A stretch of 64,000 nucleotides of DNA from Streptomyces sp. NBC_00457 (GTDB lineage Bacteria; Actinomycetota; Actinomycetes; Streptomycetales; Streptomycetaceae): the NCBI RefSeq assembly GCF_036014015.1, contig NZ_CP107905.1:4092001-4156000 (forward strand). Direction: 5' to 3'. Below the pieces are notes generated by a model. That model saw only the letters and a program-made list of their open reading frames with translations. It had not been told where the DNA came from and made no database searches. Made by a program: the position numbers and the translations under genes. Below, one piece after another: positions 32,757-42,894 of the stretch; positions within the stretch are counted from its first letter, which is position 1; every line of letters starts with the position of its first letter.

Positions 32757-33313
32757 CTACGGCACCTGGAGATAGATCGCGAATTCTGCCGAGAGAGTGT
32801 CGATCAGCGAGTCCTGCTCAAGCTGCTTACCCGCCGCTTCATGGACCGGGACGATGGAGACCGTGGTGCCCTTTTCCCTCTCGGCCGAAGCAGTGGTGAT
32901 CTCGAAGCGGCGCAGATTGTGACGCTCCGCGCGGATTCTCGTCTCGGTGGCAGGGCCGTCCTCATGCACCGTGCACCATTCGACGACATCGCCGCTACCG
33001 AATGCCGCGAACCGCCCCTTGCCCTGTTCTCCGTGAAGGCGCCGCCCCTGCTGCCGCGTAGTCCTGGTGGCCCTCTTCCATGAGCCCCCCAGTGCGCCGA
33101 ATCCCTGCTGCACGTCGTCTGGCGACATACCGTGACCGCGGTCCACCACGAGGACGCGTTCCACAGCACCCAGCGTGCTGAACTCAAGGCCCCATCGACG
33201 ACGTCAGCATCCGTGTCGAGGGCGTTCCAGATGAGTTCCGTCAGGCCGGCGCGCGGACCACGGACAAGGTGGGCCAGGTGATCTCCGTCCACCTGCACAG
33301 TCAGGGAATGCAC
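32757..33313 (-). pseudogene. GHKL (Hsp90-like) ATPase, frameshifted and truncated
   Basis: Two minus-strand frames make up one protein. From ATG 33313 the first encodes HLVRGPRAGLTELIWNALDT then DADVV, the N-box helix of a Bergerat fold. After about 33180 homology continues in another frame with VERVLVVDRGHGMSPDDVQQ (the D-x-G-x-G box), GALGGSWK and HGEQGKGRFAAFGSGD (the glycine lid). The frame stops after FAIYLQVP, well short of full length. A frameshift in the GALSS region plus 3' truncation make it non-functional. Similar ATPases occur in phage-defence and restriction loci. Confidence 0.75.
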
Positions 33314-33591
33314 GCGTGCATGACAGCACGAGGCAAGCCACTCGTGTCCGACTTCATCCAGACGCCCACCGTCTTCCGCGCCATCACGGCTTCAACGGGC
33401 TGACCTCCAGTCAGCGTTCCTCAAGAACAGCAGAAGAGCCAACCCACCACAGCACCCATGGCCCCGGCCGGGACCCTCGCCACTCGCAAGACGGAGCGCC
33501 ATCGCCTCCGCCACGTGAACGAAGGCCGTCACGGGCCACGAGGCGCCTCTCGACCGCAGGCCAGGCTCTGGACAGTGCTCGCCCCAGGGCG
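33314..33591. other. Non-coding stretch before the right island repeat
   Basis: 278 bases with only short frames of no family resemblance. It separates the broken GHKL ATPase from the ychF-proximal repeat. Confidence 0.4.
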
Positions 33592-33794
33592 CTCTCATCC
33601 TCCCCAGCACGAATCCAGCACGGTAGGGATGAGCAGGGGTGATGACAGGTGACGAGAGGTCAGAAAATCCAGCACCTATCCAGCACGGTAAAAATCAAGG
33701 GGCCTGACCCCGAGAGCCAGACCCATTTGACCTGCACGTTTACCAGATCAGTGAAGTGATGCTAAGCCACCGGCTAGACATTGAAGCGGAACTC
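33592..33794. repeat. Right copy of the ychF 3'-end repeat (native ychF end)
   Basis: Counterpart of 18837-19040; 33603-33655 is identical to 18848-18900. It spans the intergenic region downstream of ychF and the last seven ychF codons. ATCCAGCAC copies at 33613, 33667 and 33678. Confidence 0.75.
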
Positions 33795-34862
33795 CACCAC
33801 GTCCCCGTCCTGCATGACGTAGTCCTTGCCCTCCATCCGCGCCTTCCCCTTGGCACGGGCCTCCGCGACCGAGCCCGTCTCCACCAGGTCGGCGAAGGAG
33901 ATGACCTCGGCCTTGATGAAGCCCTTCTGGAAGTCGGTGTGGATGACGCCGGCGGCCTCGGGGGCGGTGGCGCCCTTCTTGATGGTCCAGGCGCGGGATT
34001 CCTTGGGGCCGGCCGTCAAGTACGTCTGCAGGCCGAGGGTGTTGAAGCCGACGCGGGCGAGGGTGGCGAGGCCGGGCTCCTCGGCGCCGACCGACTCCAG
34101 CAGCTCCATCGCGTCCTCCTCGTCCAGCTCGGCGAGGTCCGCCTCCAGCTTGGCGTTGAGGAAGATCGCCTCGGCGGGGGCGACCAGGGCACGCTGCTCG
34201 TTCTTGAAGTCCTCGTCCACCAGCTCGTCCTCGTCGACGTTGAAGACGTAGAGGAAAGGCTTGGTGGTCAGGAGGTGCAGGTCGTGCAGGAGCTCCGCGC
34301 GCTCGCTGCCCTGGACGATGCCCTGGGAGAAGAGGGTGTCGCCCTTGTCCAGGATCTCCTTGGCGGCCTCGATCGCGGCGACCTTCGGCGCTACGTCCTT
34401 CTTGATCCGCGACTCCTTCTGGAGCCGGGGAAGGACCTTCTCGATGGTCTGGAGGTCCGCCAGGATCAGCTCGGTGTTGATGGTCTCGATGTCGTCCTTG
34501 GGCGAGACCTTGCCGTCGACGTGGACGACGTTCTCGTCCTTGAAGGCGCGGATGACCTGGCAGATCGCGTCGGACTCACGGATGTTCGCGAGGAACTTGT
34601 TGCCCAGGCCCTCGCCCTCGCTCGCACCGCGCACGATGCCCGCGATGTCGACGAAGTCGACGGTCGCCGGGAGGATGCGCTGGGAGGAGAAGATCTCGGC
34701 CAATTTGGTGAGCCGGGCGTCGGGGACGCCGACCACGCCCACGTTCGGCTCGATCGTGGCGAACGGGTAGTTGGCCGCCAGCACGTCGTTCTTGGTCAGG
34801 GCGTTGAACAGGGTCGACTTGCCGACATTCGGCAGACCGACGATTCCGATCGTGAGCGACAC
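33774..34862 (-). CDS. ychF: Redox-regulated ATPase YchF
   Basis: 362 residues from GTG 34862 (GGGAAG upstream). Obg-related P-loop protein: G1 GLPNVGKST at 8-16, G3 region DFVDIAGIVRGASEGEGLG, and NVDEDE in place of the GTPase NKxD, which gives ATP preference. A coiled-coil region (about 130-200) and the C-terminal TGS domain (GAxTPEAAGVIHTDFQKGF ... DGDVVEFRFNV) complete it. Associates with ribosomes and the oxidative stress response. Its 3' end is the sequence duplicated 15 kb away at 19020-19040. Confidence 0.97.
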   Translation of the reverse strand: MSLTIGIVGLPNVGKSTLFNALTKNDVLAANYPFATIEPNVGVVGVPDARLTKLAEIFSSQRILPATVDFVDIAGIVRGASEGEGLGNKFLANIRESDAICQVIRAFKDENVVHVDGKVSPKDDIETINTELILADLQTIEKVLPRLQKESRIKKDVAPKVAAIEAAKEILDKGDTLFSQGIVQGSERAELLHDLHLLTTKPFLYVFNVDEDELVDEDFKNEQRALVAPAEAIFLNAKLEADLAELDEEDAMELLESVGAEEPGLATLARVGFNTLGLQTYLTAGPKESRAWTIKKGATAPEAAGVIHTDFQKGFIKAEVISFADLVETGSVAEARAKGKARMEGKDYVMQDGDVVEFRFNV

Positions 34863-35050
34863 GTTGCGACTTCCCGTACGTGAGAGGACCTGAGGGATCT
34901 GAGGGGACTGAGGCGTGGAGACCTGGGCCGATCCACCAGTCTACGGGCTGCCGCACCCCGTATCGGCGTCGTATCGAACGCTTGGCCAACGTCTGTCCAA
35001 CGGCGTGTCTGACGGGCTATTCGGCACATAAACCGACCTAGGTTGGTCCG

Positions 35051-35608
35051 GTGGAGCAACACAGGACGCGGTCCCCCCGAGACGGAACGCCACGCAGCAC
35101 ACCCCGGCTGCCCCCGCAGGGCCGGGGCCCGGGTGGCCGGCCTCAGGGGCGGCCGCCGGGGGCGGGCGTACGGCGGCCCGCTCCGCCGGTGGTGCTGGCC
35201 GTGCGGCGGATCGCCCGGGCCGTGCGCCGGATGCCGAACCCCCGGCTCACCGGGCTCGGCGGCGGGCTGTTCTGCGGGGTGCTGATGCTGGCGTCCGGCT
35301 GTCTCGACTCGTTGCTGTTCGGGTCGTCGACGACGGTGTACGGCGTGCTGTTCCTGCCGGTGTGCGTGCTGACGGCGGTATGGATCCGCAAGGCCGACCT
35401 GGTGACGGCGCCGGTCGTGGTGCCGATCGCCTTCGCCGTGGGGCTGCTGCCCGTCGCCGATGGGAGCGACGGGGCCGACGGGCGGCTGATGGGGTTCGTC
35501 ACGGCGCTCGCCACGGAGGCGGGGTGGCTGTACGGGGGGACGCTGATCGCCGGTGTGATCGTGACGGTGCGCAGGGTCCGCTGGGTGCGCCACCGCCGAC
35601 GGGTGTAG
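35051..35608 (+). CDS. DUF6542 membrane protein
   Basis: 185 residues from GTG 35051. The first 60 residues are a basic, proline-rich disordered tail; the rest is a small integral membrane domain with about four helices (LTGLGGGLFCGVLMLASGCL, VYGVLFLPVCVLTAVWIRKA, VVVPIAFAVGLLP and WLYGGTLIAGVIVTV). It matches the actinobacterial DUF6542 pattern; function unknown. Divergent from ychF with 188 bp between them. Confidence 0.75.
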   Translation: MEQHRTRSPRDGTPRSTPRLPPQGRGPGGRPQGRPPGAGVRRPAPPVVLAVRRIARAVRRMPNPRLTGLGGGLFCGVLMLASGCLDSLLFGSSTTVYGVLFLPVCVLTAVWIRKADLVTAPVVVPIAFAVGLLPVADGSDGADGRLMGFVTALATEAGWLYGGTLIAGVIVTVRRVRWVRHRRRV

Positions 35609-35624
35609 TGCCCTCCCGCCGGCC

Positions 35625-36371
35625 CTAGCCCTCCTTCGCCGCCCGCATCGCCGCTCCCACGATCCCCGCGTTGTTCTGCAGCTGCGCCGGCACTATCTCG
35701 GCCTTGATGCCCTCGACGAAGTGCAGGAACTTGCCCGACTTACGGCTGACACCGCCGCCGATGATGAACAGCTCCGGGGAGAACAGCATCTCCACATGGG
35801 CGAGATACGCCTGGACCCGGTGCGCCCAGTGCTCCCAGGACAGGTCGTGGTCTTCCTTGGCCTTGCTGGAGGCGCGCTTCTCCGCGTCGTGCCCGTCCAG
35901 CTCCAGGTGGCCCAGCTCGGTGTTCGGGACGAGGACGCCGTCGATGAAGAGGGCGCTGCCGATGCCGGTGCCGAAGGTGAGCATGATCACCGTGCCCCGG
36001 CGGTCGCGGCCGGCGCCGAACTGCATCTCGGCGACGCCCGCCGCGTCCGCGTCGTTGATCACGGTCACCGGGAGGCCGCCGAGCCGCTCGCCCAGCAGTG
36101 CGCGCGCGTCGGTGTCGATCCAGCTCTTGTCCACGTTGGCCGCGGTGCGGATCGTCGCCCCGCCGGTGACCACGCCCGGGAAGGTGATGCCGACCGGGCC
36201 CGTCCAGCCGAAGTGGTCGACGACCTCCTTCACCCCGTCGGCCACCGTGTCGGGCGTCGCCGGATGGGGAGTGAGCACTTTCAGGCGCTCCTGAGCGAGG
36301 TCGCCCCTGTCCAGGTCCACAGGGGCGCCCTTGATCCCGGATCCACCGATGTCCACGCCGAAGATCTGCAT
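35625..36371 (-). CDS. ppgK: Polyphosphate glucokinase
   Basis: 248 residues. ROK-type fold: N-terminal phosphate loop [20 protein letters not shown], catalytic Asp region [20 protein letters not shown] and the glycine motif [14 protein letters not shown]. Size and the GxGIGSALFxDG and [11 protein letters not shown] segments are those of actinobacterial PPGK, which phosphorylates glucose with polyphosphate or ATP. Single gene next to DUF6542, convergent with it and co-directional with ispH upstream. Confidence 0.95.
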   Translation of the reverse strand: MQIFGVDIGGSGIKGAPVDLDRGDLAQERLKVLTPHPATPDTVADGVKEVVDHFGWTGPVGITFPGVVTGGATIRTAANVDKSWIDTDARALLGERLGGLPVTVINDADAAGVAEMQFGAGRDRRGTVIMLTFGTGIGSALFIDGVLVPNTELGHLELDGHDAEKRASSKAKEDHDLSWEHWAHRVQAYLAHVEMLFSPELFIIGGGVSRKSGKFLHFVEGIKAEIVPAQLQNNAGIVGAAMRAAKEG

Positions 36372-36400
36372 GGCCCTACGTTACGACGGTGGACTGACGG

Positions 36401-37450
36401 TCACTCCCCGGAGGTGCCGGAACCGGTGCCGGCGCCGGTCCCGGTGCCCGTTTCCGTGCCCGCCCCGCCGCGCTCCGCGACCAGCGTCGCCGCCTCCTCG
36501 CGCAGGTCACGGCGGAGTTCCTTCGGCAGGGAGAAGGTGATGGACTCCTCGGCCGCCTTCACCAACTCGACGTCCTCGAAGCCACGCTGGGCCAGCCACT
36601 CCAGCACCTGCTCGACGAGGATCTCGGGCACCGAGGCGCCGGAGGTGACACCCACCGTGGACACGCCCTCGAGCCACGCCTCGTCGATCTCGTCGGCGTA
36701 GTCCACGAGATAGGCCTCGCGGGAGCCGGCGAGCTTGGCGACCTCGACGAGCCGCTTGGAGTTGGAGGAGTTCCGGGAGCCGACCACGATGACCAGCTCG
36801 GCCTGCGCGCCCATCTCCTTCACGGCGAGCTGACGGTTCTGCGTGGCATAGCAGATGTCGTCGCTGGGCGGGGAGATGAGCTGCGGGAACTTCTCCTTGA
36901 GGGCGTCGACGGTCTCCATCGTCTCGTCGACGGAGAGCGTGGTCTGGGAGAGCCAGACGACCTTCGACTCGTCGCGGACCTCGACCTTGGCGACGTCCTC
37001 GGGGCCGTCGACCAGCTGGATGTGCTCGGGGGCCTCGCCGGACGTGCCGATGACCTCTTCGTGGCCCTCGTGCCCGATCAGGAGGATGTCGTAGTCCTCG
37101 CCGGCGAAGCGGACGGCTTCCTTGTGGACCTTGGTGACGAGCGGGCAGGTGGCGTCGATGGTGGCGAGCCGGCCGCGCTCCGCCTCTTCGTGGACGACGG
37201 GGGCGACGCCGTGCGCGGAGAACATCACGATGTTCCCCGGGGGGACCTCTTCCGTCCGTTCGACGAAGATGGCGCCCTTCTTCTCCAGGGTCTGCACGAC
37301 GTACTTGTTGTGGACGATCTCGTGCCGGACATAGACGGGAGCCCCGTACTGCTCCAGGGCTTTCTCGACGGCGATCACGGCGCGGTCCACACCCGCGCAG
37401 TAGCCCCGGGGGGCGGCGAGCAGGACACGGCGGCCAGGCGAAGCAGTCAT
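36401..37450 (-). CDS. ispH: 4-hydroxy-3-methylbut-2-enyl diphosphate reductase
   Basis: 349 residues from ATG 37450 (GGGA upstream; ATG 37459 is also in frame). The last step of the MEP isoprenoid pathway, making IPP and DMAPP. 4Fe-4S cysteines are seen in [26 protein letters not shown] and [12 protein letters not shown]; the HEV/HGV substrate histidines are in [11 protein letters not shown] and FSAHGVAP. A Gly/Thr-rich C-terminal tail ([15 protein letters not shown]) is a low-complexity addition. Divergent from xseA, with starts 74 bp apart. Confidence 0.97.
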   Translation of the reverse strand: MTASPGRRVLLAAPRGYCAGVDRAVIAVEKALEQYGAPVYVRHEIVHNKYVVQTLEKKGAIFVERTEEVPPGNIVMFSAHGVAPVVHEEAERGRLATIDATCPLVTKVHKEAVRFAGEDYDILLIGHEGHEEVIGTSGEAPEHIQLVDGPEDVAKVEVRDESKVVWLSQTTLSVDETMETVDALKEKFPQLISPPSDDICYATQNRQLAVKEMGAQAELVIVVGSRNSSNSKRLVEVAKLAGSREAYLVDYADEIDEAWLEGVSTVGVTSGASVPEILVEQVLEWLAQRGFEDVELVKAAEESITFSLPKELRRDLREEAATLVAERGGAGTETGTGTGAGTGSGTSGE

Positions 37451-37523
37451 GCGTCCCATCGTAAGGCCGCGCTCGACACGACTGGCGAGGTGTGCTGTCA
37501 GCGGTGGCCGTTACGCTCGCGGC

Positions 37524-38744
37524 ATGGCCTTGAACACGTCCGCGGAAACGCCGCTGCCCGTCGGTGAGGTGTCGCGGCTCATCGGGGGTTGGATCGACCG
37601 GCTCGGGGCGGTGTGGGTCGAGGGGCAGATCACGCAGTTGTCGCGGCGGCCGGGGGCGGGGGTCGTGTTCTTGACGTTGCGGGATCCGTCGTACGACATC
37701 TCCGTGAGCGTCACGTGTTATCGCCAGGTGTTCGATGCCGTCGCCGATGTGGTGAGTGAGGGCGCCCGGGTCGTCGTACTGGCGAAACCGGAGTGGTACG
37801 CGCCGCGGGGGCAGTTGTCGCTGCGGGCCGCCGAGATAAAGCCCGTGGGAGTGGGGGAACTGCTCGCGCGGCTCGAGCAGTTGAAGAAGGCGCTCGCAGC
37901 GGAAGGGCTGTTCGCTGCCGAGCGGAAGAAGCCGTTGCCCTTTCTGCCGCAGCTCATCGGGCTGGTCTGCGGGCGGGCCTCCGCCGCGGAACGGGATGTG
38001 CTGGAGAACGCCCGGCACCGCTGGCCGGCCGTCCGCTTCGAGGTGCGCAACGTCGCCGTGCAGGGCGTGCACGCCGTGCCGCAGGTCGTGCAGGCGGTGA
38101 AGGACCTGGACGCGATCGACGACGTGGACGTGATCATCGTCGCGCGGGGCGGCGGCAGCGTGGAGGATCTGCTGCCGTTCTCCGACGAGCAGCTCGTACG
38201 GGCGGTCGCGGCTTGTCGTACGCCCGTGGTGTCCGCCATCGGACACGAGCCCGACAACCCGCTCCTCGACTACGTCGCCGATGTGCGCGCCTCCACTCCC
38301 ACGGACGCCGCCAAGAAGGTCGTACCGGACGTGGGAGAGGAATACGAGCGGGTGCGGCTGCTGCGTGACCGTGCCCGGCGGTGTGTCGAGGCGTTCATCG
38401 AGCGGGAGGAGCGGGGGCTGGCGCATGCGCTGGCCCGGCCGTCGATAGAGGATCCGCACCGCATGATCGACGAGCGGGCCGACCATGTCGCGTCCCTGAC
38501 CGACCGCGGCCGGCGCACCCTCGGCCACCTCCTCGACCGCGCCGACTCGGAGCTGACGCACACCCACGCGCGTGTGGTGGGCCTCTCCCCCGCGGCGACC
38601 CTGCAGCGGGGCTATGCGGTGCTGCAGAAGGCCGACGGGCATGTGGTCCGGGATCCCGGTGAGGTGACGGCGGACGAGGCACTGCGCGCGCGGGTCGCCG
38701 AGGGTGAGTTCTCCGTACGAGTCGACGCACGAAGCGATGCATAG
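37524..38744 (+). CDS. xseA: Exodeoxyribonuclease VII large subunit
   Basis: 406 residues from ATG 37524. OB-fold N-terminus ([20 protein letters not shown], then ITQLSRRPG) and a central nuclease domain with [20 protein letters not shown] and [20 protein letters not shown], the conserved catalytic region. The C-terminal part is a helical coiled coil that carries small subunits. Degrades single-stranded DNA in both directions with XseB. xseB follows 9 bases downstream. Confidence 0.96.
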   Translation: MALNTSAETPLPVGEVSRLIGGWIDRLGAVWVEGQITQLSRRPGAGVVFLTLRDPSYDISVSVTCYRQVFDAVADVVSEGARVVVLAKPEWYAPRGQLSLRAAEIKPVGVGELLARLEQLKKALAAEGLFAAERKKPLPFLPQLIGLVCGRASAAERDVLENARHRWPAVRFEVRNVAVQGVHAVPQVVQAVKDLDAIDDVDVIIVARGGGSVEDLLPFSDEQLVRAVAACRTPVVSAIGHEPDNPLLDYVADVRASTPTDAAKKVVPDVGEEYERVRLLRDRARRCVEAFIEREERGLAHALARPSIEDPHRMIDERADHVASLTDRGRRTLGHLLDRADSELTHTHARVVGLSPAATLQRGYAVLQKADGHVVRDPGEVTADEALRARVAEGEFSVRVDARSDA

Positions 38745-38753
38745 GGTGGGCGC

Positions 38754-39005
38754 ATGACCAGCAAGGTGGAGGAGAGCGTGGCCGCGGGCGAGGCGCTGGG
38801 GTACGAGCAGGCTCGGGACGAGCTGATCGAGGTCGTACGGCGGCTGGAGGCGGGCGGTACGACGCTGGAGGAGTCCCTCGCGCTCTGGGAGCGGGGCGAG
38901 GAGCTGGCGAAGGTCTGCCGGCGCTGGCTGGACGGCGCGCGGGCCCGGCTGGACGCGGCGCTGGCCGAGGAGGAAGCGGCCGGGACCGAGGGCGACTCCA
39001 AGTAA
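38754..39005 (+). CDS. xseB: Exodeoxyribonuclease VII small subunit
   Basis: 83 residues, usual size. Two-helix protein with the conserved [20 protein letters not shown], then [14 protein letters not shown] and [16 protein letters not shown]. Binds the coiled-coil arm of XseA. Operon with xseA. Confidence 0.95.
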   Translation: MTSKVEESVAAGEALGYEQARDELIEVVRRLEAGGTTLEESLALWERGEELAKVCRRWLDGARARLDAALAEEEAAGTEGDSK

Positions 39006-39144
39006 AAAGCCTGGGTGAACTGTGAAGCGGATCACCACGCCCCGCTTTTTGTTGAACGTTGAACTTCACTCGCGTACCGTCGAGAACGTCAACCGGTCCA
39101 CGGTCCGCTTCCGGGGCCGACGCACACACCCAGAAGGTTCACGT

Positions 39145-39735
39145 ATGACTCTCGTTCTTGACCCCGCCGCCCAGGACCTGCTGTTCCGCGAGGCCCGCAC
39201 CGCGAACACCTTCACCGACGAGCCGGTGACCGACGAGCAGGTCCAGGCGATCTACGACCTGGTCAAGTACGGCCCGACCGCCTTCAACCAGAGCCCGCTG
39301 CGCGTCACCCTCGTCCGCTCCGCCGAGGCCCGCGAGCGCCTGGTGCAGCACATGGCCGAGGGCAACCAGCCGAAGACGGCCACCGCCCCGCTGGTCGCGA
39401 TCCTGGCCGCGGACAACGAGTTCCACGAGGAGCTGCCCGAGCTCTTCCCGCACTTCCCGCAGGCCAAGGACGTCTTCTTCGCCGAGCGCGCCGCTCGTGA
39501 GGGTGCCGCCGGTCTCAACGCCGCCCTCCAGGCCGCGTACTTCATCATCGGCGTCCGCGCCGCCGGTCTGGCCGCAGGCCCCATGACCGGCCTGGACTTC
39601 GAGGGCGTCCGCAAGGAGTTCCTGGACGACGACCACACCCCGCTGATGGTCGTCAACATCGGCAAGCCGGGCGACGACGCCTGGTTCCCGCGCTCCCCGC
39701 GACTGCCGTACGAGCAGGTCATCACCACCGTCTGA
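39145..39735 (+). CDS. Malonic semialdehyde reductase-type nitroreductase
   Basis: 196 residues from ATG 39145. FMN-dependent nitroreductase fold of the RutE/HadB-like group: FREARTANTFTDEPVTDEQV, YDLVKYGPTAFNQSPLRVTL, GLNAALQAAYFIIGVRAAGL and PMTGLDFEGVRKEFL. Such enzymes reduce malonic semialdehyde or other small carbonyl and nitro compounds with NAD(P)H. A strong bidirectional terminator separates it from the convergent DUF4245 gene. Confidence 0.88.
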   Translation: MTLVLDPAAQDLLFREARTANTFTDEPVTDEQVQAIYDLVKYGPTAFNQSPLRVTLVRSAEARERLVQHMAEGNQPKTATAPLVAILAADNEFHEELPELFPHFPQAKDVFFAERAAREGAAGLNAALQAAYFIIGVRAAGLAAGPMTGLDFEGVRKEFLDDDHTPLMVVNIGKPGDDAWFPRSPRLPYEQVITTV

Positions 39736-39776
39736 CGGACGGCACGGCAGACGTCGTGCAGACATCCCAGACATGA

Positions 39777-39813
39777 CGAAGGCCCCCGGCATCACCACCG
39801 CCGGGGGCCTTCG
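39777..39813. terminator. Strong bidirectional hairpin terminator
   Basis: A 14-bp perfect stem: CGAAGGCCCCCGGC (39777-39790) pairs with GCCGGGGGCCTTCG (39800-39813), loop 9. Between convergent genes. Confidence 0.88.
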
Positions 39814-39818
39814 TACGT

Positions 39819-40340
39819 TCACTTCGTCTTGAGCGCCTGCGCCATCTCCGTCAGCAGCTCGAACGAGCCCGTGCCCGCCACCACGGTCGTCGCCCCGTCG
39901 GCCTGGTGCACGAGCGCGTCGTACCGGCCGCCGGTGTACCGGGTCCAGGTCCGGCCGCCGATCTCCTGCTTCTTGTCCGCGGCCTCCGAGCCCTGCGTGG
40001 CGTCGTCGATGAACTCCGACGGCTTCTGAGTCGACTGCTCGACCTGCACGTACTCACCGTCGGGAGTGTGGAAGCCGAGATGCCAGGTGTCGAACTCGTC
40101 CCCCTGGAAGCGGACGGAGGTCGCCTTCCAGGTCTTCGGCAGGCCCTCCGGCGCGACCACCGGGTACGCCGCCGCACGACGTGCCGTGAGCAGCTCGACG
40201 CGGTAGTCCACCCGCTTGAGGTCGGGCTCCGAGTCGTCGTGCGGGATGAAGAGGTAGATGACCCCCGCCATGATCCCGATCAGGCCCAGGGAGAGAACCA
40301 TGTCCCGGACCGTCTTCTGCTTTCCGTTCGAACCTGCCAC
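39819..40340 (-). CDS. DUF4245 single-pass membrane protein
   Basis: 173 residues. A short cytoplasmic N-terminus is followed by one membrane helix ([19 protein letters not shown]) and an extracytoplasmic domain with [20 protein letters not shown] and [19 protein letters not shown], the DUF4245 pattern. Function is unknown in the family. Divergent from glpX with 127 bp between them, a common actinobacterial arrangement. Confidence 0.85.
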   Translation of the reverse strand: MAGSNGKQKTVRDMVLSLGLIGIMAGVIYLFIPHDDSEPDLKRVDYRVELLTARRAAAYPVVAPEGLPKTWKATSVRFQGDEFDTWHLGFHTPDGEYVQVEQSTQKPSEFIDDATQGSEAADKKQEIGGRTWTRYTGGRYDALVHQADGATTVVAGTGSFELLTEMAQALKTK

Positions 40341-40467
40341 GCCCCCTATCGTCGCAGGTGCCCTGGCCTGCTCATCCGTGGGGTCCCCTGCTCATTCTGT
40401 CGGTCGGGCGATAGAGTCGTCGCCATACCCTCATCCGGCCGTCGTCGTATCAGAAAGGTGCGTGTCG

Positions 40468-41505
40468 ATGACCGAGAATCATCATCATCTGCCGTCCGAA
40501 CTCGAAGTCCCCTCCGAGGCCCCCGACCGCAACCTCGCCCTGGAACTCGTCAGGGTCACCGAAGCCGCGGCGATGGCCGCCGGCCGCTGGGTCGGGCGCG
40601 GCGACAAGAACGGCGCCGACGGTGCGGCCGTGCGCGCCATGCGGACCCTCGTCTCCACCGTGTCGATGAACGGCGTCGTCGTCATCGGCGAGGGTGAGAA
40701 GGACGAGGCCCCGATGCTCTTCAACGGGGAGCGCGTCGGTGACGGGACCGGACCCGAGTGCGACATCGCCGTCGACCCGATCGACGGGACCACGCTGACC
40801 GCCAAGGGCATGCCGAACGCGATCGCCGTGCTCGCCGCCGCGGATCGCGGCTCGATGTTCGACCCGTCCGCCGTCTTCTACATGGACAAGCTGGTCACCG
40901 GGCCCGAGGCGGCCGACTTCGTGGACATCGACGCGCCCGTCTCGGTGAACATCCGCCGGGTCGCCAAGGCGAAGCGGTCCACGCCGGAGGATGTGACCGT
41001 GGTCATCCTGGACCGGCCGCGGCACGAGGGGATCATCAAGGAGATCCGGGACGCCGGTGCGCGGATCAAGCTGATCTCGGACGGGGATGTCGCGGGGTCG
41101 ATCTACGCGCTGCGTGAGGGCACCGGGGTCGACATGCTGCTCGGTATCGGCGGTACGCCGGAGGGGATCATCTCGGCCTGTGCGGTGAAGTGCCTCGGGG
41201 GGACCATTCAGGGCAAGTTGTGGCCCAAGGATGACGAGGAGCGGCGGCGGGCGGTGGATGCGGGGCATGACCTGGACCGGGTGCTGATGACCGACGACCT
41301 GGTGTCCGGGGAGAACGTGTTCTTTGTGGCGACGGGGATCACGGACGGGGAGTTGCTGCGGGGGGTGCGGTATCGGTCGGAGAACGCGACGACTGATTCC
41401 ATCGTGATGCGGTCGAAGTCGGGGACGGTGCGGAGGATTGATTCTGAGCATCGGTTGAGCAAGCTGCGGGCTTATAGCGCGATTGACTTCGATCGGGCCA
41501 AATAG
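40468..41505 (+). CDS. glpX: Class II fructose-1,6-bisphosphatase
   Basis: 345 residues from ATG 40468, with GAAAGGTG about 9 bases upstream. GlpX signatures: [38 protein letters not shown] (metal-binding Asp/Glu), [20 protein letters not shown] and [19 protein letters not shown]. Gluconeogenic hydrolysis of fructose-1,6-bisphosphate. It is usually the only FBPase in this group. Confidence 0.96.
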   Translation: MTENHHHLPSELEVPSEAPDRNLALELVRVTEAAAMAAGRWVGRGDKNGADGAAVRAMRTLVSTVSMNGVVVIGEGEKDEAPMLFNGERVGDGTGPECDIAVDPIDGTTLTAKGMPNAIAVLAAADRGSMFDPSAVFYMDKLVTGPEAADFVDIDAPVSVNIRRVAKAKRSTPEDVTVVILDRPRHEGIIKEIRDAGARIKLISDGDVAGSIYALREGTGVDMLLGIGGTPEGIISACAVKCLGGTIQGKLWPKDDEERRRAVDAGHDLDRVLMTDDLVSGENVFFVATGITDGELLRGVRYRSENATTDSIVMRSKSGTVRRIDSEHRLSKLRAYSAIDFDRAK

Positions 41506-41539
41506 CTCGGGGGGCTTTGGAGCGTTCGCGGGTGCGGGT

Positions 41540-41577
41540 GCGCTGTGGCTGGTCGCGCAGTTCCCCGCGCCCCTATA
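41540..41577. repeat. Dispersed intergenic repeat, copy 2
   Basis: CTGTGGCTGGTCGCGCAGTT followed by CCCCGCGCCCCT is the reverse complement of the 796-860 element's left part. It lies between glpX and the WhiB-like gene. Confidence 0.65.
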
Positions 41578-41643
41578 GGTCGGCTGACTCCCCGGAGCCA
41601 GAAAGGGCGCCCCCGGTGCGGTGGGGGCGCCCCTCTTTGTTGC

Positions 41644-42024
41644 TCAGCCTGCCTGGGCTATGCGGTCCGTTGTTGTCCTTGCTGCCTTCTTGAGTTCCAT
41701 GTCGCGGCGGCGGCGCCTTGCCAGGACCACGCGGCGTTCGGCGGCGGTGAGGCCGCCCCAGACGCCGTAGGGCTCGGGTTGCAGCAGTGCGTGCTCGCGG
41801 CACTCGACCATGACGGGGCAGCGGGCGCAGACGCGCTTGGCGGCCTCCTCGCGGGAGAGGCGTGCGGCGGTGGGTTCCTTGGAGGGGGCGAAGAACAGGC
41901 CGGCCTCGTCGCGCCGGCACACCGCCTCGGTGTGCCAAGGCGCGTCTTGGTCCCTGTCTCGCACTGGCACCCGCGGCGCCGGAGCGGCAGCTACCTGCAG
42001 GGACGAATGCGGCGGTTGCAGCAC
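41644..42024 (-). CDS. WhiB-like iron-sulfur regulator (WblE-type)
   Basis: 126 residues from GTG 42024, with AGGAG 6 bases upstream. Four Cys of a 4Fe-4S cluster: Cys in TEAVCRRDE, then VCARCPVMVEC (CxxC...C), followed by the GVWGGLTAAERR turn and a basic C-terminal tail. Such proteins bind the main sigma factor and respond to redox or NO. The extra N-terminal 30 residues and sequence are nearest to WblE-type members. Confidence 0.93.
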   Translation of the reverse strand: MLQPPHSSLQVAAAPAPRVPVRDRDQDAPWHTEAVCRRDEAGLFFAPSKEPTAARLSREEAAKRVCARCPVMVECREHALLQPEPYGVWGGLTAAERRVVLARRRRRDMELKKAARTTTDRIAQAG

Positions 42025-42198
42025 GGTCTACTCCTGACGACGGCTTCGCGAGCGAGAGACGATGCAGCAAGGGATACCCGCTGTGCGCACGCCTATGCAC
42101 TGTGTTCCGAACCGCTGGAATACGGCGCTTCGTGCGCGATGCCGTGCGGCGCCGGAGACTGATCGAATCCCCTTGGATCAGGCGCCGGTTCACAACCG

Positions 42199-42894
42199 TC
42201 AATGATCCAGATGTTTGCGCAAACCCTTGTCGACCTTGCGGTGGACCCGGTCGAGGATGTCGGCAACCAGCTTGCCCCGCTTGGGCCTTGCCTCGATGTT
42301 GCCGAGGACGGCCCAGCCGTCGACGTAGACGACCGGCGCCTGCGATTCCGTCGAATCCAGCGTGTCCACCTCGAAGTTGCCGAGGACACCGCCGCCGGTG
42401 CCGCGCAGCGACACGTTCTCCGGGACGCGGACCTCGACGGTGCCGAAGACCGAGATGGCCTTGATCACGACCTGCTGGTACTCGAAGAGGGCCTCACTGA
42501 GGTCTATCTCCACGCAGCCGAAGATCGCGTACGCATGGATACGGCGGCCCGCGCGCCAGCGGCCCTTGCGGACGGCGCTGCTGAACACCGCGACCACGTT
42601 GTCATCGGGGTCGACCGGGATGGCGCCGGCGGTGGGGCGGTTGGGGGCGGCGGCCGGGGCCGCCCGGCGCTGGTGGGCGGCGGGCAGGTCCTGGATGAAG
42701 ACGTCCAGCTCGCCCACGGTCTTGGCGGCCAGCACGCCCTCGACCCGCTCGGCGTGCTCGTCGGCGGTGAGGCGGCCCTCGGCGAGCGCCTCGCGCAGGA
42801 TGTCCGCGACCCGGTCGCGGTCGGCGTCGGAGGCACGGAGCTCGGTGGCGGCGGGCGCGTTCTGCGCGGGCGCGGTGTGCTTCTGAAGGTCCAC
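42199..42894 (-). CDS. DUF1707 / LiaF-like protein
   Basis: 231 residues. An N-terminal DUF1707 domain (LRASDADRDRVADILREALA, then EGRLTADEHAERVEGVLAAK) is followed by a beta-rich domain of the LiaF/DUF2154 type (IFGCVEIDLSEALFEYQQVV, VFGTVEVRVPENVSLRGTGG). No membrane helix. Related proteins modulate cell-envelope stress signalling; role here unknown. Divergent from the class I fumarase. Confidence 0.82.
   Translation of the reverse strand: MDLQKHTAPAQNAPAATELRASDADRDRVADILREALAEGRLTADEHAERVEGVLAAKTVGELDVFIQDLPAAHQRRAAPAAAPNRPTAGAIPVDPDDNVVAVFSSAVRKGRWRAGRRIHAYAIFGCVEIDLSEALFEYQQVVIKAISVFGTVEVRVPENVSLRGTGGGVLGNFEVDTLDSTESQAPVVYVDGWAVLGNIEARPKRGKLVADILDRVHRKVDKGLRKHLDH

Noticed and set aside
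33592..33794. tRNA gene as integration target near ychF
   Set aside because: I could not fold a cloverleaf; the shared sequence instead includes the ychF coding end.
36507..39038. 843-codon minus-strand frame over ispH, xseA and xseB
   Set aside because: Opposes three well-identified genes; no coherent family.
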